Positions 15,341 to 24,068 of a DNA stretch of 52,883 bases are shown here, one piece after another. The notes beneath the pieces were generated by a model. That model was not told the DNA's origin and made no database searches. It worked only from the letters and a program-made list of their open reading frames with translations. This DNA comes from Lactonifactor longoviformis DSM 17459. Its GTDB lineage: Bacteria; Bacillota; Clostridia; Lachnospirales; Lachnospiraceae. The first letter of the stretch is position 1. Each line of letters starts with the position of its first letter. Made by a program: the position numbers and the translations under genes. The stretch lies in NCBI RefSeq assembly GCF_900129135.1, contig NZ_FQVI01000018.1, forward strand, positions 42,718 through 95,600. Direction: 5' to 3'.

Positions 15341-15988
15341 TTGAACGTATTTGAAGCCGTGAAGCAGTCCGTCACCACAAGGCAGGCTGCGGAGCGTTAT
15401 GGAATCAAAGTAAACCGGAACGGGATGTGCGTCTGCCCGTTCCACAACGATAAGAACCCAAGCATGAAGGTTGACCGCCGCTTTTACTGTTTCGGCTGCG
15501 GAGCCACCGGGGACGTGATAGATTTTGTTTCCCGGCTCCATGGTATCAGCAGCAAAGAAGCCGCCCTTATGCTGGCACAGGACTTCTCTATCCCTTATGA
15601 GGATGGGAGGAACGGCAAAAAGCAGCCCATAAGGCCACGCTTGCGAAAAGAAACGGAGGAACAGAAATTCAGGCACATGGAGCGGCACTGCTTCCGGGTG
15701 CTGTCCGACTATTACCATCTCCTGCGCCGCTGGAAGGAGGAATACGCCCCACGCCAGCCGGATGAAGCGTGGAACCCCCGGTTTGTGGAAGCCCTGCAGA
15801 ACATGAGCCGGGTGGAATACCTGATGGACGTGCTTCTCTCCGGGGACATTCAGGAGCGGGCAGCCCTTATCACAGGACACGGAAAGGAAGTGAGGAACCT
15901 TGAAAGACGGATGGCAGAATTTACCGCCCCAGATACGGCAGGAAACAGCGAACATGGCAGACAGCGCAGAGCCGCCCCGGAGCGTTGA
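15341..15988 (+). CDS. CHC2 zinc-finger primase-type protein
   Basis: A 215-residue protein with a DnaG-type CHC2 zinc-binding domain near residues 20-65: MCVCPFHNDKNPSMKV then FYCFGCGATGDVIDFV. The TOPRIM catalytic domain is absent, so it is a DNA-binding partner rather than a complete primase. It starts at TTG 15341 with CAGGAGGG upstream; the upstream in-frame residues are not conserved-looking. It overlaps the VapE-like helicase gene by 89 bases, so the pair probably works together in IME replication. Confidence 0.87.
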   Translation: MNVFEAVKQSVTTRQAAERYGIKVNRNGMCVCPFHNDKNPSMKVDRRFYCFGCGATGDVIDFVSRLHGISSKEAALMLAQDFSIPYEDGRNGKKQPIRPRLRKETEEQKFRHMERHCFRVLSDYYHLLRRWKEEYAPRQPDEAWNPRFVEALQNMSRVEYLMDVLLSGDIQERAALITGHGKEVRNLERRMAEFTAPDTAGNSEHGRQRRAAPER

Positions 15989-17309
15989 GGAAGTGAAGGC
16001 CATGCTGGAAACCACCGAAAAAGGCGGCTTCCGTAACAGCATGAGCAACTGCCTGACCGTGTTCCAGTGCGACCCGCTCCTTTCCGGGGCGGTTGCCTAC
16101 AACCTGCTGACCGACCGCACCGATATTTTAAAGCCAATCGGCTACAAAAGAACTGCCGGAAGCCCCATGACCGACACGGACATGAAATATATCCGGCTGT
16201 ATCTGGAAAAGACCTATGGCCTGACAAGCGAGAAAAAGATACAGGACGCCGCCGCCCTTGCCGCCGATGAGAACAGCTACCACCCTGTCCGGGATTATTT
16301 AAACGGCCTGACATGGGACGGAACCGAACGGATACGCTCCTGCCTGCGTCACTTTCTGGGAGCCGGTGAGGACGAGTATACTTTCCAATCCCTGCGCCTG
16401 TTTTTGTTGGGAGCCATCCACCGGGCATTTTCCCCCGGCTGCAAGTTTGAAGTCATGCTCTGTCTGGTGGGCGGGCAGGGAGCCGGGAAGTCCACCTTCT
16501 TCCGCCTGCTGGCAGTCAAAGACGAGTGGTTCTCCGATGACCTGCGGAAGCTGGACGATGACAACGTATACCGCAAACTCCAAGGCCACTGGATAATCGA
16601 GATGTCGGAGATGATTGCCACCGCAAACGCCAGGAGCATAGAGGAAATCAAGTCATTTTTGAGCCGCCAGAAGGAAGTCTACAAGATACCCTATGAAACC
16701 CACCCGGCAGACCGTCCAAGGCAGTGCGTGTTCGGCGGGACATCCAACGCCCTTGACTTCCTGCCCCTTGACCGTTCAGGAAACCGCCGCTTCATTCCTA
16801 TACAGGTATGCCCGGAACAGGCGGAAACACACATTTTAGAGGACGAAGCCGCTTCCAGAGCCTATCTGAATCAGGTATGGGCGGAAGCGATGGAGATTTA
16901 CAGGAGCGGCAGGTGGAAGCTGACATTCAGCCCGGAAATGGTGCGCCATTTAAAGGAACACCAGCGGGACTTCATGCCGGAGGACACCAAGGCCGGTATG
17001 ATACAGGCTTTCCTTGACAGCTACCCCGGCGATACCGTCTGCTCCAAACAGCTTTACAAAGAAGCCCTGAACCATGACTTTGACGAGCCGAAACAATGGG
17101 AGATACGGGAAATCAACGAGATAATGAACCAGTGCATCACTGGCTGGAATTATTTCTCCAACCCCCGGATGTTTGCCGGGTACGGCAGGCAGAAAGGATG
17201 GGAACGGGAAAACGCACGGACAGAACCGGCAACGGACAGCGGCAACGGGACGGAAAAAATCCCGGAAGGATTTACGCCGGTGCCGGAACAGATGGAGCTT
17301 CCATTCTGA
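15900..17309 (+). CDS. Virulence-associated E (VapE)-like replicative helicase
   Basis: A 469-residue protein of the VapE/P4-primase-helicase group. Walker A is GGQGAGKST (residues 191-199), Walker B-like residues follow in GHWIIEMSEM, and arginine-finger-like sequence appears as GNRRFIPIQV. Such proteins unwind the origin of phages, islands and IMEs. The TTG at 15900 has AAGGAAGTGAGG upstream. An ATG at 15954 with AGGAAA is an alternative start. The end of the gene and the next 200 bp carry CCGTTGC repeats that may be its binding sites. Confidence 0.85.
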   Translation: MKDGWQNLPPQIRQETANMADSAEPPRSVEEVKAMLETTEKGGFRNSMSNCLTVFQCDPLLSGAVAYNLLTDRTDILKPIGYKRTAGSPMTDTDMKYIRLYLEKTYGLTSEKKIQDAAALAADENSYHPVRDYLNGLTWDGTERIRSCLRHFLGAGEDEYTFQSLRLFLLGAIHRAFSPGCKFEVMLCLVGGQGAGKSTFFRLLAVKDEWFSDDLRKLDDDNVYRKLQGHWIIEMSEMIATANARSIEEIKSFLSRQKEVYKIPYETHPADRPRQCVFGGTSNALDFLPLDRSGNRRFIPIQVCPEQAETHILEDEAASRAYLNQVWAEAMEIYRSGRWKLTFSPEMVRHLKEHQRDFMPEDTKAGMIQAFLDSYPGDTVCSKQLYKEALNHDFDEPKQWEIREINEIMNQCITGWNYFSNPRMFAGYGRQKGWERENARTEPATDSGNGTEKIPEGFTPVPEQMELPF

Positions 17310-17516
17310 AAAAATCCGGGCAGGGACAGCCCGTTGCACACTCCGTTGCTATCCCGTTGCCGACCCGGTTGCCGGGAAAAATCCCGTAACTGCGGGCTTT
17401 TCTCCCCTTTAACAACCAAAGCAACAGAAAAATAAAAGAAAAAGTATAAAATAACCCAACTGCCAGACAAGGATTAGCTCCAAGGTTTTTTGAAGCCCGT
17501 TGCCGGACTTCGTTGC
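17229..17516. repeat. Cluster of CCGTTGC motifs (candidate iterons)
   Basis: GCAACGG occurs at 17229 and 17242 (13 bp apart, inside the helicase gene). CCGTTGC occurs at 17331, 17343 and 17354 with CGGTTGC at 17366 (11-12 bp steps), then CCGTTGC at 17497 and TCGTTGC at about 17510. Steps near one helical turn are typical of iterons. The last two copies sit inside an inverted repeat, GCCAGACA / TGTCTGGC (17462 and 17526). This is a possible replication origin. Confidence 0.5.
17384..17405 (+). terminator. Terminator of the primase/helicase operon
   Basis: CCCG TAACTG CGGG followed by CTTTTCT lies 75 bases after the helicase stop codon, between the two groups of CCGTTGC motifs. Confidence 0.5.
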
Positions 17517-17562
17517 CGCTATCCCCTGTCTGGCTTATTTCATGTATGGAGGACAACTGCCT

Positions 17563-17760
17563 ATGGCGAAAAATAAAACAGAGATTCATGTCACCACAGT
17601 ATTTGACGGCGAACTGGACGCTACGGACGTTTTCGTGAGCCTTATCGCACAGAAACACACCAGAAAAACAGATAAAGAATATCTTGCTAAAACGCAAGAA
17701 ATGAGATATAATAAAGATGAGGTTCCAAGTGACCGTGTTCCGTCTGGATTGTGTGGGTAA
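17563..17760 (+). CDS. Small conserved protein upstream of the recombinase
   Basis: A 65-residue protein, MAKNKTEIHVTTVFDGELDATDVFVSLI ... KHTRKTDKEY. It directly precedes the serine recombinase gene (6-base gap) and so probably shares its transcript. Related small ORFs often precede TnpX-like genes in clostridial elements. The function is unknown; a recombination directionality factor is possible but unsupported. Confidence 0.6.
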   Translation: MAKNKTEIHVTTVFDGELDATDVFVSLIAQKHTRKTDKEYLAKTQEMRYNKDEVPSDRVPSGLCG

Positions 17761-17766
17761 ACGGTT

Positions 17767-19431
17767 ATGATGAACGGATTAGATTATGACGTGATTGGCA
17801 CGGCGCTTGCCGGGGGATTCCGGGCAGCTATCTATTGCAGGCTCTCGAAAGACGATGACCTTCAGGGCGAGAGTGCCAGCATCGCAAACCAGCGGGATAT
17901 GCTGGAAAAGTTCTGTGAAAAGCAGGGATGGGAGGTTGCGGCAGTCTATCAGGACGACGGCTTCACCGGCCTGAACATGGAACGCCCCGACCTGAAACGG
18001 ATGTTGAAGGCCATTGAGCGGAAGCAGATAAACCTTGTCATTACGAAAGATTTATCAAGGTTAGGGCGGAACTACTTGCAGACCGGGCAGCTTATCGAGG
18101 ACTTCTTCCCAAGGAACGGCGTGCGCTATATCGCCATGAATGACGGTATCGACACCATGCGGGACAACAACGACATTGCGCCCTTCAAAAATATCCTGAA
18201 TGAGATGTACAGCAAGGATATTTCCAAGAAAGTCCATTCTTCCTATGTGCTGAAAGCCCAGAAAGGCCAGTTCACCGGCTGCCTTGCCCCCTTCGGCTAC
18301 AAAAAAGACCCGGAGGACAGGAACCGCCTGCTGGTAGACGAGGAAACCGCCCCGGTTGTCCGGCTGATTTTCGGGTATGCGCTGGACGGGCACGGCCCCA
18401 ACTACATCCGGCGCAGGCTGGAGGAAGAAAAGCACCCCTGCCCCACATGGTGGAACCGGCAGCGTGGGCACAGGAACATCCGCACCAAATGGGAGAAGAA
18501 AGACCCGGAGAATGGGCGGTACATCTGGGATTTTACAGTGATTAAGGAAATCCTGATGAACCCCGTCTACACCGGCGCAATCGCTTCCCAAAAGACCGAG
18601 TACCGCTTTAAAATCGGCACTATCCGGGACAAGAAGCCGGAGGACTGGATTGTGGTGGAAGGGACGCATGAGCCGCTGGTGGACAAAAAGAGTTTTGCCA
18701 TCGTGCAGGAGAAGCTGAAATCCCGCCAGCGGCCGGGGCAGTCCGGGGAGCCGAGCCTGTTTGCCGGACTTCTCAAATGTGGTGAGTGCGGAAAGTCCCT
18801 GACTGTCCGCTACACCAATGCCAAGCACCCCCAGAGGATTTATTCCTGCAAGACTTACAATGCCTTTGGGAAACAGCACTGCACCCAGCACCGGATTGAT
18901 TATGACACGCTCTATGCCCTTGTGCTGAATAAAATCCGGGAGTGCGCCGCCGCTGCCCTGACCGACAGTGAAGCGGTGGCCGGGCGGCTGACCGACACCT
19001 GCGAAGCCGAGCAGAAAGGCCAGAGGGAAGCGATGGAGCGCACCCTTGCCAAAGACGAGGAACGGATTGAAGTGTTGGAAAAGATGGTGCTGCGGCTCTA
19101 TGAGGACATGGTTGCCGGACGAATCACAGACGCAAACTTCAATCTCCTGCTGGAAAAGACGCAGAAGGAACAGGCGGAATTAAAGGCAAAAGTCGAGAAA
19201 GGCAGGAAGCACCTTGCCGATGAAATCCGGCTTGCCGTGGACGCAAGGCAGTGGGTGGAATCCATACAGGAATACCGGGACATCACCGAACTGGACGCTT
19301 CCACCTTAAACCGCCTGATTAAAGAAATCGTTGTCCATGAAACCATAGGCAGCGATAAGACAAGACACATTTCTATCGAAATTCATTTTAATCTCAAACC
19401 CATACCGGAAGTGGAGCAGGTCACAGGCTGA
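17767..19431 (+). CDS. Large serine recombinase (TnpX-like), IME integrase
   Basis: A 554-residue site-specific recombinase. The N-terminal resolvase domain has catalytic Ser27 in YCRLSKDDD and the conserved VITKDLSRLGRNYLQTGQL helix. A recombinase domain follows (APFGYKKDPEDRNRLLVDEE, GHGPNYIRRRLEEE). A zinc ribbon (LLKCGECGKSLTV ... YSCKTYN ... HCTQHRI) and a coiled coil (residues 415-495) complete the usual large-serine-recombinase layout. It sits at the IME's right end, 104 bp from the attachment site, and is the enzyme expected to have inserted the element into maff2 and to excise it. Confidence 0.95.
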   Translation: MMNGLDYDVIGTALAGGFRAAIYCRLSKDDDLQGESASIANQRDMLEKFCEKQGWEVAAVYQDDGFTGLNMERPDLKRMLKAIERKQINLVITKDLSRLGRNYLQTGQLIEDFFPRNGVRYIAMNDGIDTMRDNNDIAPFKNILNEMYSKDISKKVHSSYVLKAQKGQFTGCLAPFGYKKDPEDRNRLLVDEETAPVVRLIFGYALDGHGPNYIRRRLEEEKHPCPTWWNRQRGHRNIRTKWEKKDPENGRYIWDFTVIKEILMNPVYTGAIASQKTEYRFKIGTIRDKKPEDWIVVEGTHEPLVDKKSFAIVQEKLKSRQRPGQSGEPSLFAGLLKCGECGKSLTVRYTNAKHPQRIYSCKTYNAFGKQHCTQHRIDYDTLYALVLNKIRECAAAALTDSEAVAGRLTDTCEAEQKGQREAMERTLAKDEERIEVLEKMVLRLYEDMVAGRITDANFNLLLEKTQKEQAELKAKVEKGRKHLADEIRLAVDARQWVESIQEYRDITELDASTLNRLIKEIVVHETIGSDKTRHISIEIHFNLKPIPEVEQVTG

Positions 19432-19534
19432 CCGCTCCCCGCTCCGGGGAGGTTCTTTAAAAACTCCATATATATTTCTTGACGTGCCGCCGCCCGCCAG
19501 AAAGCTGTATTGTTCCTACTAATTGGGGATAACA

Positions 19535-19545
19535 CAGCTCATGGC
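19535..19545 (+). repeat. IME right attachment site
   Basis: CAGCTCATGGC is the partner of the left site at 6955-6965. Sequence to the right resumes maff2 in the correct frame. Confidence 0.75.
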
Positions 19546-19609
19546 GGGCGGCGGCGTTGCCCTGATCGGCATGACCCTTGTACCCCTGCTTTCCGGGCTG
19601 TTCGGTTAA
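19541..19609 (+). pseudogene. maff2: maff2, 3' part, separated by the IME
   Basis: It encodes MAGGGVALIGMTLVPLLSG and a final LFG before the stop, the second membrane helix of Maff2. It follows directly on the GMKQ of the 5' part at 6814-6957. No ribosome site precedes the internal ATG, so this fragment is probably not translated while the IME is in place. Precise excision would restore a protein of about 71 residues. Confidence 0.85.
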
Positions 19610-19628
19610 AAAGCGCAGGTAAGAGCCT

Positions 19629-20498
19629 ATGCAGAGCATACTTGACGCGATCACGGAATGGATAAAGGAAATCCTCATAGGAGCCATTAACGGGAACCTG
19701 TCAACTATGTTCGGGGACGTAAACGAGAAAGTCGGCACAATCGCCGCCGAGGTAGGGCAGACCCCGCAGGGGTGGAACGCGGGCATTTTCAGCATGATAC
19801 GCTCATTATCAGAAAATGTCATTGTCCCCATAGCGGGGCTTGTCATTACTTACGTCCTATGCGTGGAGCTAATCAGCATGGTAACGGAAAAGAACAATAT
19901 GCACGACGTTGACACATTTATGTTTTTCAAGTGGTTTTTCAAGGCGTGGGTGGCGGTGTACCTTGTCACCCACACCTTTGATATTACTATGGCAGTCTTT
20001 GACGTTGCGCAGCACGTCGTTTCCGGCGCGGCGGGGGTGATAAGCGGCAGCACAGAAATTGACGTTGCCGCCGCCCTTGCTTCCATGCAGGAGGGGCTTG
20101 ACGCAATGGAAATCCCCGAACTTTTATTACTGGTTATGGAAACAAGCCTTGTGAGCCTTTGCATGAAAATCATGTCCGTACTGATAACCGTTGTCCTCTA
20201 CGGCAGAATGATAGAAATTTACCTTTACTGTTCTGTGTCGCCTATCCCATTTGCAACAATGACAAATAAAGAGTGGGGGCAGATCGGCAACAACTACTTA
20301 AAAGCCCTGTTCGCTATCGGCTTTCAAGGCTTCCTCATTATGGTGTGCGTCGGCATTTACGCGGTGCTGGTGAACAACATAACAGTGGCGGACAACCTAC
20401 ACAGCGCGATATTCTCCCTTGCTGCTTATACGGTGATCCTCTGCTTTTCCCTGTTCAAATCCGGCGCACTTGCTAAGTCCATTTTCGCGACGCACTAA
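19629..20498 (+). CDS. VirB6/TrbL-like conjugation membrane protein
   Basis: A 289-residue polytopic membrane protein with about five to six hydrophobic helices (for example VIVPIAGLVITYVLCVELIS, LCMKIMSVLITVVLYG, YLKALFAIGFQGFLIMVCV). It follows maff2 and precedes the PrgI and VirB4 genes, the standard Tn1549 channel order, where this position is held by the VirB6-like pore component. The motif SPIPFATMTNKEWGQIGNNY is conserved in this family. Confidence 0.88.
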   Translation: MQSILDAITEWIKEILIGAINGNLSTMFGDVNEKVGTIAAEVGQTPQGWNAGIFSMIRSLSENVIVPIAGLVITYVLCVELISMVTEKNNMHDVDTFMFFKWFFKAWVAVYLVTHTFDITMAVFDVAQHVVSGAAGVISGSTEIDVAAALASMQEGLDAMEIPELLLLVMETSLVSLCMKIMSVLITVVLYGRMIEIYLYCSVSPIPFATMTNKEWGQIGNNYLKALFAIGFQGFLIMVCVGIYAVLVNNITVADNLHSAIFSLAAYTVILCFSLFKSGALAKSIFATH

Positions 20499-20674
20499 AG
20501 GCGTGTCAAGGGCAGGGTGGAGATTTTCAGAGCGAAGCGGAGAAAATACGACCCGACCTTGACGCGGGAAAACCCCATAGAATAGGGACAGGCAAAGGGC
20601 AAAGATTGACCTTTGCCTTGATTACCCTTTATGGAGCTTAAAAGGAAGCATACGGAAAGGAGGGACAAGAAACC

Positions 20675-21211
20675 ATTGAAAAGAAATACGGCATAATCTA
20701 CGCCGATCCCCCGTGGAAGTACGCACAGAAGCGGCTTTCCGGCGCGGCAGAACACCACTACCCGACCATGAGCATAGAGGAATTATGTGCGCTTTCAGTC
20801 GTGGATATTGCGGCAGAGGACAGCGCACTTTTTTTGTGGGCGACATTCCCACAGCTCCCCGAAGCCCTGCGGCTTATCAAGGCTTGGGGCTTTTCCTACA
20901 AGACCGCCGCCTTTGTATGGCTGAAACTCAATAAAAAGTCCTATACATGGTTTTACGGCTTGGGGTTTTGGACGCGGGGAAACGCGGAACTCTGCCTGTT
21001 TGCTACACGGGGACACCCAAAGAGAAAATCGGCGGGTATTCATCAATTCATTATCTCCCCCATAGAGCAGCACAGCAAAAAGCCGGACATAACGCGGGAA
21101 AAAATCATTGCCCTTATGGGCGACATTCCCCGGATAGAGCTTTTCGCAAGGCAGGAAACAGCGGGCTGGGACACATGGGGGAATGAAACAAAGAACAGCA
21201 TAGAGCTTTGA
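20675..21211 (+). CDS. MT-A70 family adenine methyltransferase
   Basis: A 178-residue protein of the MT-A70 family, with the catalytic DPPW motif in YGIIYADPPWKYA near the N-terminus and a conserved core SALFLWATFPQLPEAL ... NAELCLFATRGHP. It probably methylates adenine in DNA, which could shield the ICE from host restriction during transfer. The reading frame has no ATG, GTG or TTG before DPPW. AAGGAGGGA lies nine bases before an in-frame ATT at 20675, which is the only well-placed start. An ATG at 20768 would delete the catalytic motif. Confidence 0.85.
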   Translation: MEKKYGIIYADPPWKYAQKRLSGAAEHHYPTMSIEELCALSVVDIAAEDSALFLWATFPQLPEALRLIKAWGFSYKTAAFVWLKLNKKSYTWFYGLGFWTRGNAELCLFATRGHPKRKSAGIHQFIISPIEQHSKKPDITREKIIALMGDIPRIELFARQETAGWDTWGNETKNSIEL

Positions 21212-21230
21212 CGGAAAGGAGGTTTTCGGT

Positions 21231-21635
21231 ATGGCGTATGTACCCGTACCAAAGGATTTATCAAAGATAAAAACAAAAGTCGCTTTCAACCTCACGAAGC
21301 GGCAGATCGTTTGTTTCGCGGCAGCACTCATTACAGGCTTGCCGCTTTTTTTCTTGCTAAAGGACAGCGCGGGAACCAGCGCGGCGGCATTTGTGATGAT
21401 CGTCGTCATGCTCCCCTGCTTCCTCATGGCAATGTACGAGAAGCACGGACAGCCCCTTGAAACCGTGGTGAAAAACATCATACAGACAAAATTTGTCCGA
21501 CCAAAGGAGCGACCCTATCAGACACAAAATCTATACGCTGTCTTGGAAAGACAGCGGAAACTGGAAAAGGAGGTATCAGCGATTGTCAAAGGAACCAACC
21601 AAAGGCGGCGCACCGGGAAAAAGCCCCGGAACTAA
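21231..21635 (+). CDS. prgI: PrgI family protein (VirB3-like)
   Basis: A 134-residue membrane protein starting MAYVPVPKDLSKIKTKVAF, with two transmembrane helices (about residues 28-45 and 50-67) and a cytoplasmic tail ending near FVRPKERPYQTQN. This matches PrgI of Gram-positive conjugation systems, the VirB3 counterpart. The strong AAAGGAGG site sets the start. It overlaps the VirB4 gene by 53 bases; in many systems VirB3 and VirB4 are coupled or fused. Confidence 0.92.
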   Translation: MAYVPVPKDLSKIKTKVAFNLTKRQIVCFAAALITGLPLFFLLKDSAGTSAAAFVMIVVMLPCFLMAMYEKHGQPLETVVKNIIQTKFVRPKERPYQTQNLYAVLERQRKLEKEVSAIVKGTNQRRRTGKKPRN

Positions 21636-24006
21636 GGCGAAGCGGAAACTGACCCGCAGCGAGAAGAAGCAGATCGCCGCCGCAATCAGACAGGCAAAGG
21701 GGGACGGAAAGGCGCACACCGCCCAGCAGACAATCCCCTACATCAACCTGTACCCGGACGGGATATGCCGGATAACGGAAAAGAAATACAGCAAGAGCAT
21801 TGTCTACGAGGATATAAACTACCAGCTTGCACAGGCAGACGACAAGACCGCCATTTTTGAAAACTGGTGTGACTTCCTCAACTATTTTGACGCTTCCGTA
21901 TCGGTGCAGCTCTCTTTCATCAATCAAGGGACGCAGCGGGAGGAAGCGGAAAAAGCAATCAACATTCCGGCACAGGAGGACGCTTTCAACTCTATCCGCA
22001 CGGAGTACGGGGATATGCTGAAAAGCCAGCTTTCCAAAGGGAACAACGGGCTTGTGAAGCACAAATATATCACGTTCAGTATTGAAGCGGACAACATGAG
22101 CGCGGCAAAATCCCGGCTTTCCCGTATCGAAACGGACATACTGAACAATTTCAAGGTGCTGGGGGTATCTGCCCGACCGCAGACAGGCTATGAACGGTTA
22201 CAGACCATGCACGGGGTATTCCACCCGGAGGGGGAGCCGTTTCAATTTGATTTTTCATGGCTTGCCCCGTCCGGGCTTACCACAAAGGACTTTATCGCCC
22301 CGCCCTCATTCCGTTTTGGCGAGGGGCGGTATTTCCGCATGGGGAAAAAGATTGGCGCGGTGTCGTTCTTACAGATACTTGCGCCGGAGTTAAACGACCG
22401 CATTTTAGCGGATATGTTAGACCTTGAAACGGGTGTGATTGTCAACCTGCATATCCACAGTATCGACCAGACGGAAGCAATCAAGACCGTCAAGAGGAAA
22501 ATCACCGACCTTGACAAAATGAAGATCGAGGAACAGAAGAAAGCCGTCCGCGCAGGGTACGACATGGATATAATCCCGTCCGACCTTGCCACGTTTGGCG
22601 GCGAAGCGAAAAATCTCTTGCAGGATTTACAGAGCCGCAATGAAAGAATGTTCCTCTTGACGTTCCTTGTGGTGAACATGGCAGACACAAAAAGGAAGCT
22701 GGAAAATGACATTTTCGCGGCGGCGGGAATTGCACAGAAATATAACTGCGCCCTCACCCGCCTTGACTACCAGCAGGAAGCGGGGCTTATGTCAAGCGTC
22801 CCTATCGGTGAAAACCTTATCCCCATTCAAAGGGGACTGACAACCAGCAGCACGGCGATCTTTATCCCTTTTATCACACAAGAGCTATTTCAGAGGGGCG
22901 CAAGCCTTTATTATGGCTTAAATGCCCTTTCAAACAACATGATACTCTGCGACCGCAAGCAGCTTAAAAACCCCAACGGCTTAATCTTGGGAACGCCGGG
23001 AAGCGGGAAATCCTTTGCGGCAAAGCGGGAAATGACAAACGCTTTCCTCATTACGGACGACGATATAATCATCTGCGACCCCGAAGCAGAGTATTACCCC
23101 CTTGTGCAGCGGTTACAGGGACAGGTGATAAGGCTTTCCCCCACCAGCCCGCACTACGTCAACCCTATGGATATAAACCTCAATTACAGCGAGGACGACA
23201 ACCCGCTTGCGCTGAAATCCGACTTTATCCTCTCCCTTTGTGAGCTGATCGTCGGCGGCAAGGAGGGCTTACAGCCCGTGGATAAGACCGTCATTGACCG
23301 CGCTGTTAGGAACGTGTACCGCCCGTTTTTAGCAGCCCCCGACCCGGCAAAAATGCCAATCTTGGGCGACCTTTACGACGAGCTATTGAAGCAGCCGGAG
23401 CCGGAAGCGGCGCGTATCGCGGCGGCATTGGAGCTTTACGTTTCCGGGAGCCTTAACGTCTTTAACCACCGTACCAACGTGGAACTTGAAAACCGCCTTG
23501 TATGCTTTGACATCAAGCAGCTTGGGAAGCAGCTTAAAAAGTTAGGTATGCTCATTGTGCAGGATCAAGTGTGGAACCGCGTCACCGTGAACCGGGCGGC
23601 GAAAAAATCCACACGGTATTTTATGGACGAATTTCACCTGCTTTTGAAAGACGAGCAGACCGCCGCCTATTCCGTGGAGATTTGGAAACGTTTCAGAAAA
23701 TGGGGCGGCATACCGACCGCGATCACACAGAACGTCAAGGATTTGCTTGCTTCCCGCGAAGTAGAGAATATCTTTGAGAACAGCGATTTTGTCCTCATGC
23801 TCAATCAGGCGGCGGGCGACCGGGCTATCCTTGCGAAGCAGCTCAATATCTCCCCGCAGCAAATGTCTTACGTCACCCATTCCGAAGCGGGCGAGGGGCT
23901 TTTGTTCTATGGCAACGTCATTCTGCCCTTTGTAGACCGTTTCCCCAAAGATACCGAGCTGTACCGTGTTATGACGACAAAGCCGGAGGAAGTGGGCGGC
24001 GCGTAA
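21583..24006 (+). CDS. virB4: VirB4-like conjugation ATPase
   Basis: An 807-residue ATPase that powers assembly and function of the mating channel. Walker A is GTPGSGKS (residues 470-477), a Walker B-type stretch is STRYFMDEFHLLL, and the C-terminal RKWGGIPTAITQNVKDLL region is typical. Translation starts at TTG 21583 preceded by AAAGGAGGT with good spacing. The reading frame open further upstream lies inside prgI and lacks a signal. It forms a cluster with prgI and the CD1108 gene. Confidence 0.95.
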   Translation: MSKEPTKGGAPGKSPGTKAKRKLTRSEKKQIAAAIRQAKGDGKAHTAQQTIPYINLYPDGICRITEKKYSKSIVYEDINYQLAQADDKTAIFENWCDFLNYFDASVSVQLSFINQGTQREEAEKAINIPAQEDAFNSIRTEYGDMLKSQLSKGNNGLVKHKYITFSIEADNMSAAKSRLSRIETDILNNFKVLGVSARPQTGYERLQTMHGVFHPEGEPFQFDFSWLAPSGLTTKDFIAPPSFRFGEGRYFRMGKKIGAVSFLQILAPELNDRILADMLDLETGVIVNLHIHSIDQTEAIKTVKRKITDLDKMKIEEQKKAVRAGYDMDIIPSDLATFGGEAKNLLQDLQSRNERMFLLTFLVVNMADTKRKLENDIFAAAGIAQKYNCALTRLDYQQEAGLMSSVPIGENLIPIQRGLTTSSTAIFIPFITQELFQRGASLYYGLNALSNNMILCDRKQLKNPNGLILGTPGSGKSFAAKREMTNAFLITDDDIIICDPEAEYYPLVQRLQGQVIRLSPTSPHYVNPMDINLNYSEDDNPLALKSDFILSLCELIVGGKEGLQPVDKTVIDRAVRNVYRPFLAAPDPAKMPILGDLYDELLKQPEPEAARIAAALELYVSGSLNVFNHRTNVELENRLVCFDIKQLGKQLKKLGMLIVQDQVWNRVTVNRAAKKSTRYFMDEFHLLLKDEQTAAYSVEIWKRFRKWGGIPTAITQNVKDLLASREVENIFENSDFVLMLNQAAGDRAILAKQLNISPQQMSYVTHSEAGEGLLFYGNVILPFVDRFPKDTELYRVMTTKPEEVGGA

Positions 24007-24068
24007 CCCGCAGATTATTTTATCAGCCTTGCGCCCTCTTGGGGGGCGCAGTTTGGAGGTGAACCACC

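Larger units (their letters stand above)
6959..19538 (+). mobile_element. Nested serine-recombinase IME inserted in maff2
   Basis: An approximately 12.58-kb element bounded by the direct repeat CAG[G/C]TCATGGC at 6955-6965 and 19535-19545. Removing it rejoins maff2 in frame. It encodes a TnpX-like large serine recombinase at its right end, TnpV, a MOBQ (MobA/MobL) relaxase, primase and helicase genes, several regulators, and AT-rich methyltransferase cargo. It has no type IV secretion genes, so it is a mobilizable rather than a conjugative element. Confidence 0.88.

Noticed and set aside
14583-15378. Long minus-strand frames opposite the MOBQ relaxase
   Set aside because: Shadows of the relaxase coding strand; low-complexity Leu/Pro-rich products without a start signal.
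18061-18891. A 276-codon open frame on the minus strand
   Set aside because: Antisense to the serine recombinase gene, which has a full domain set. The shadow protein has no recognisable motif.
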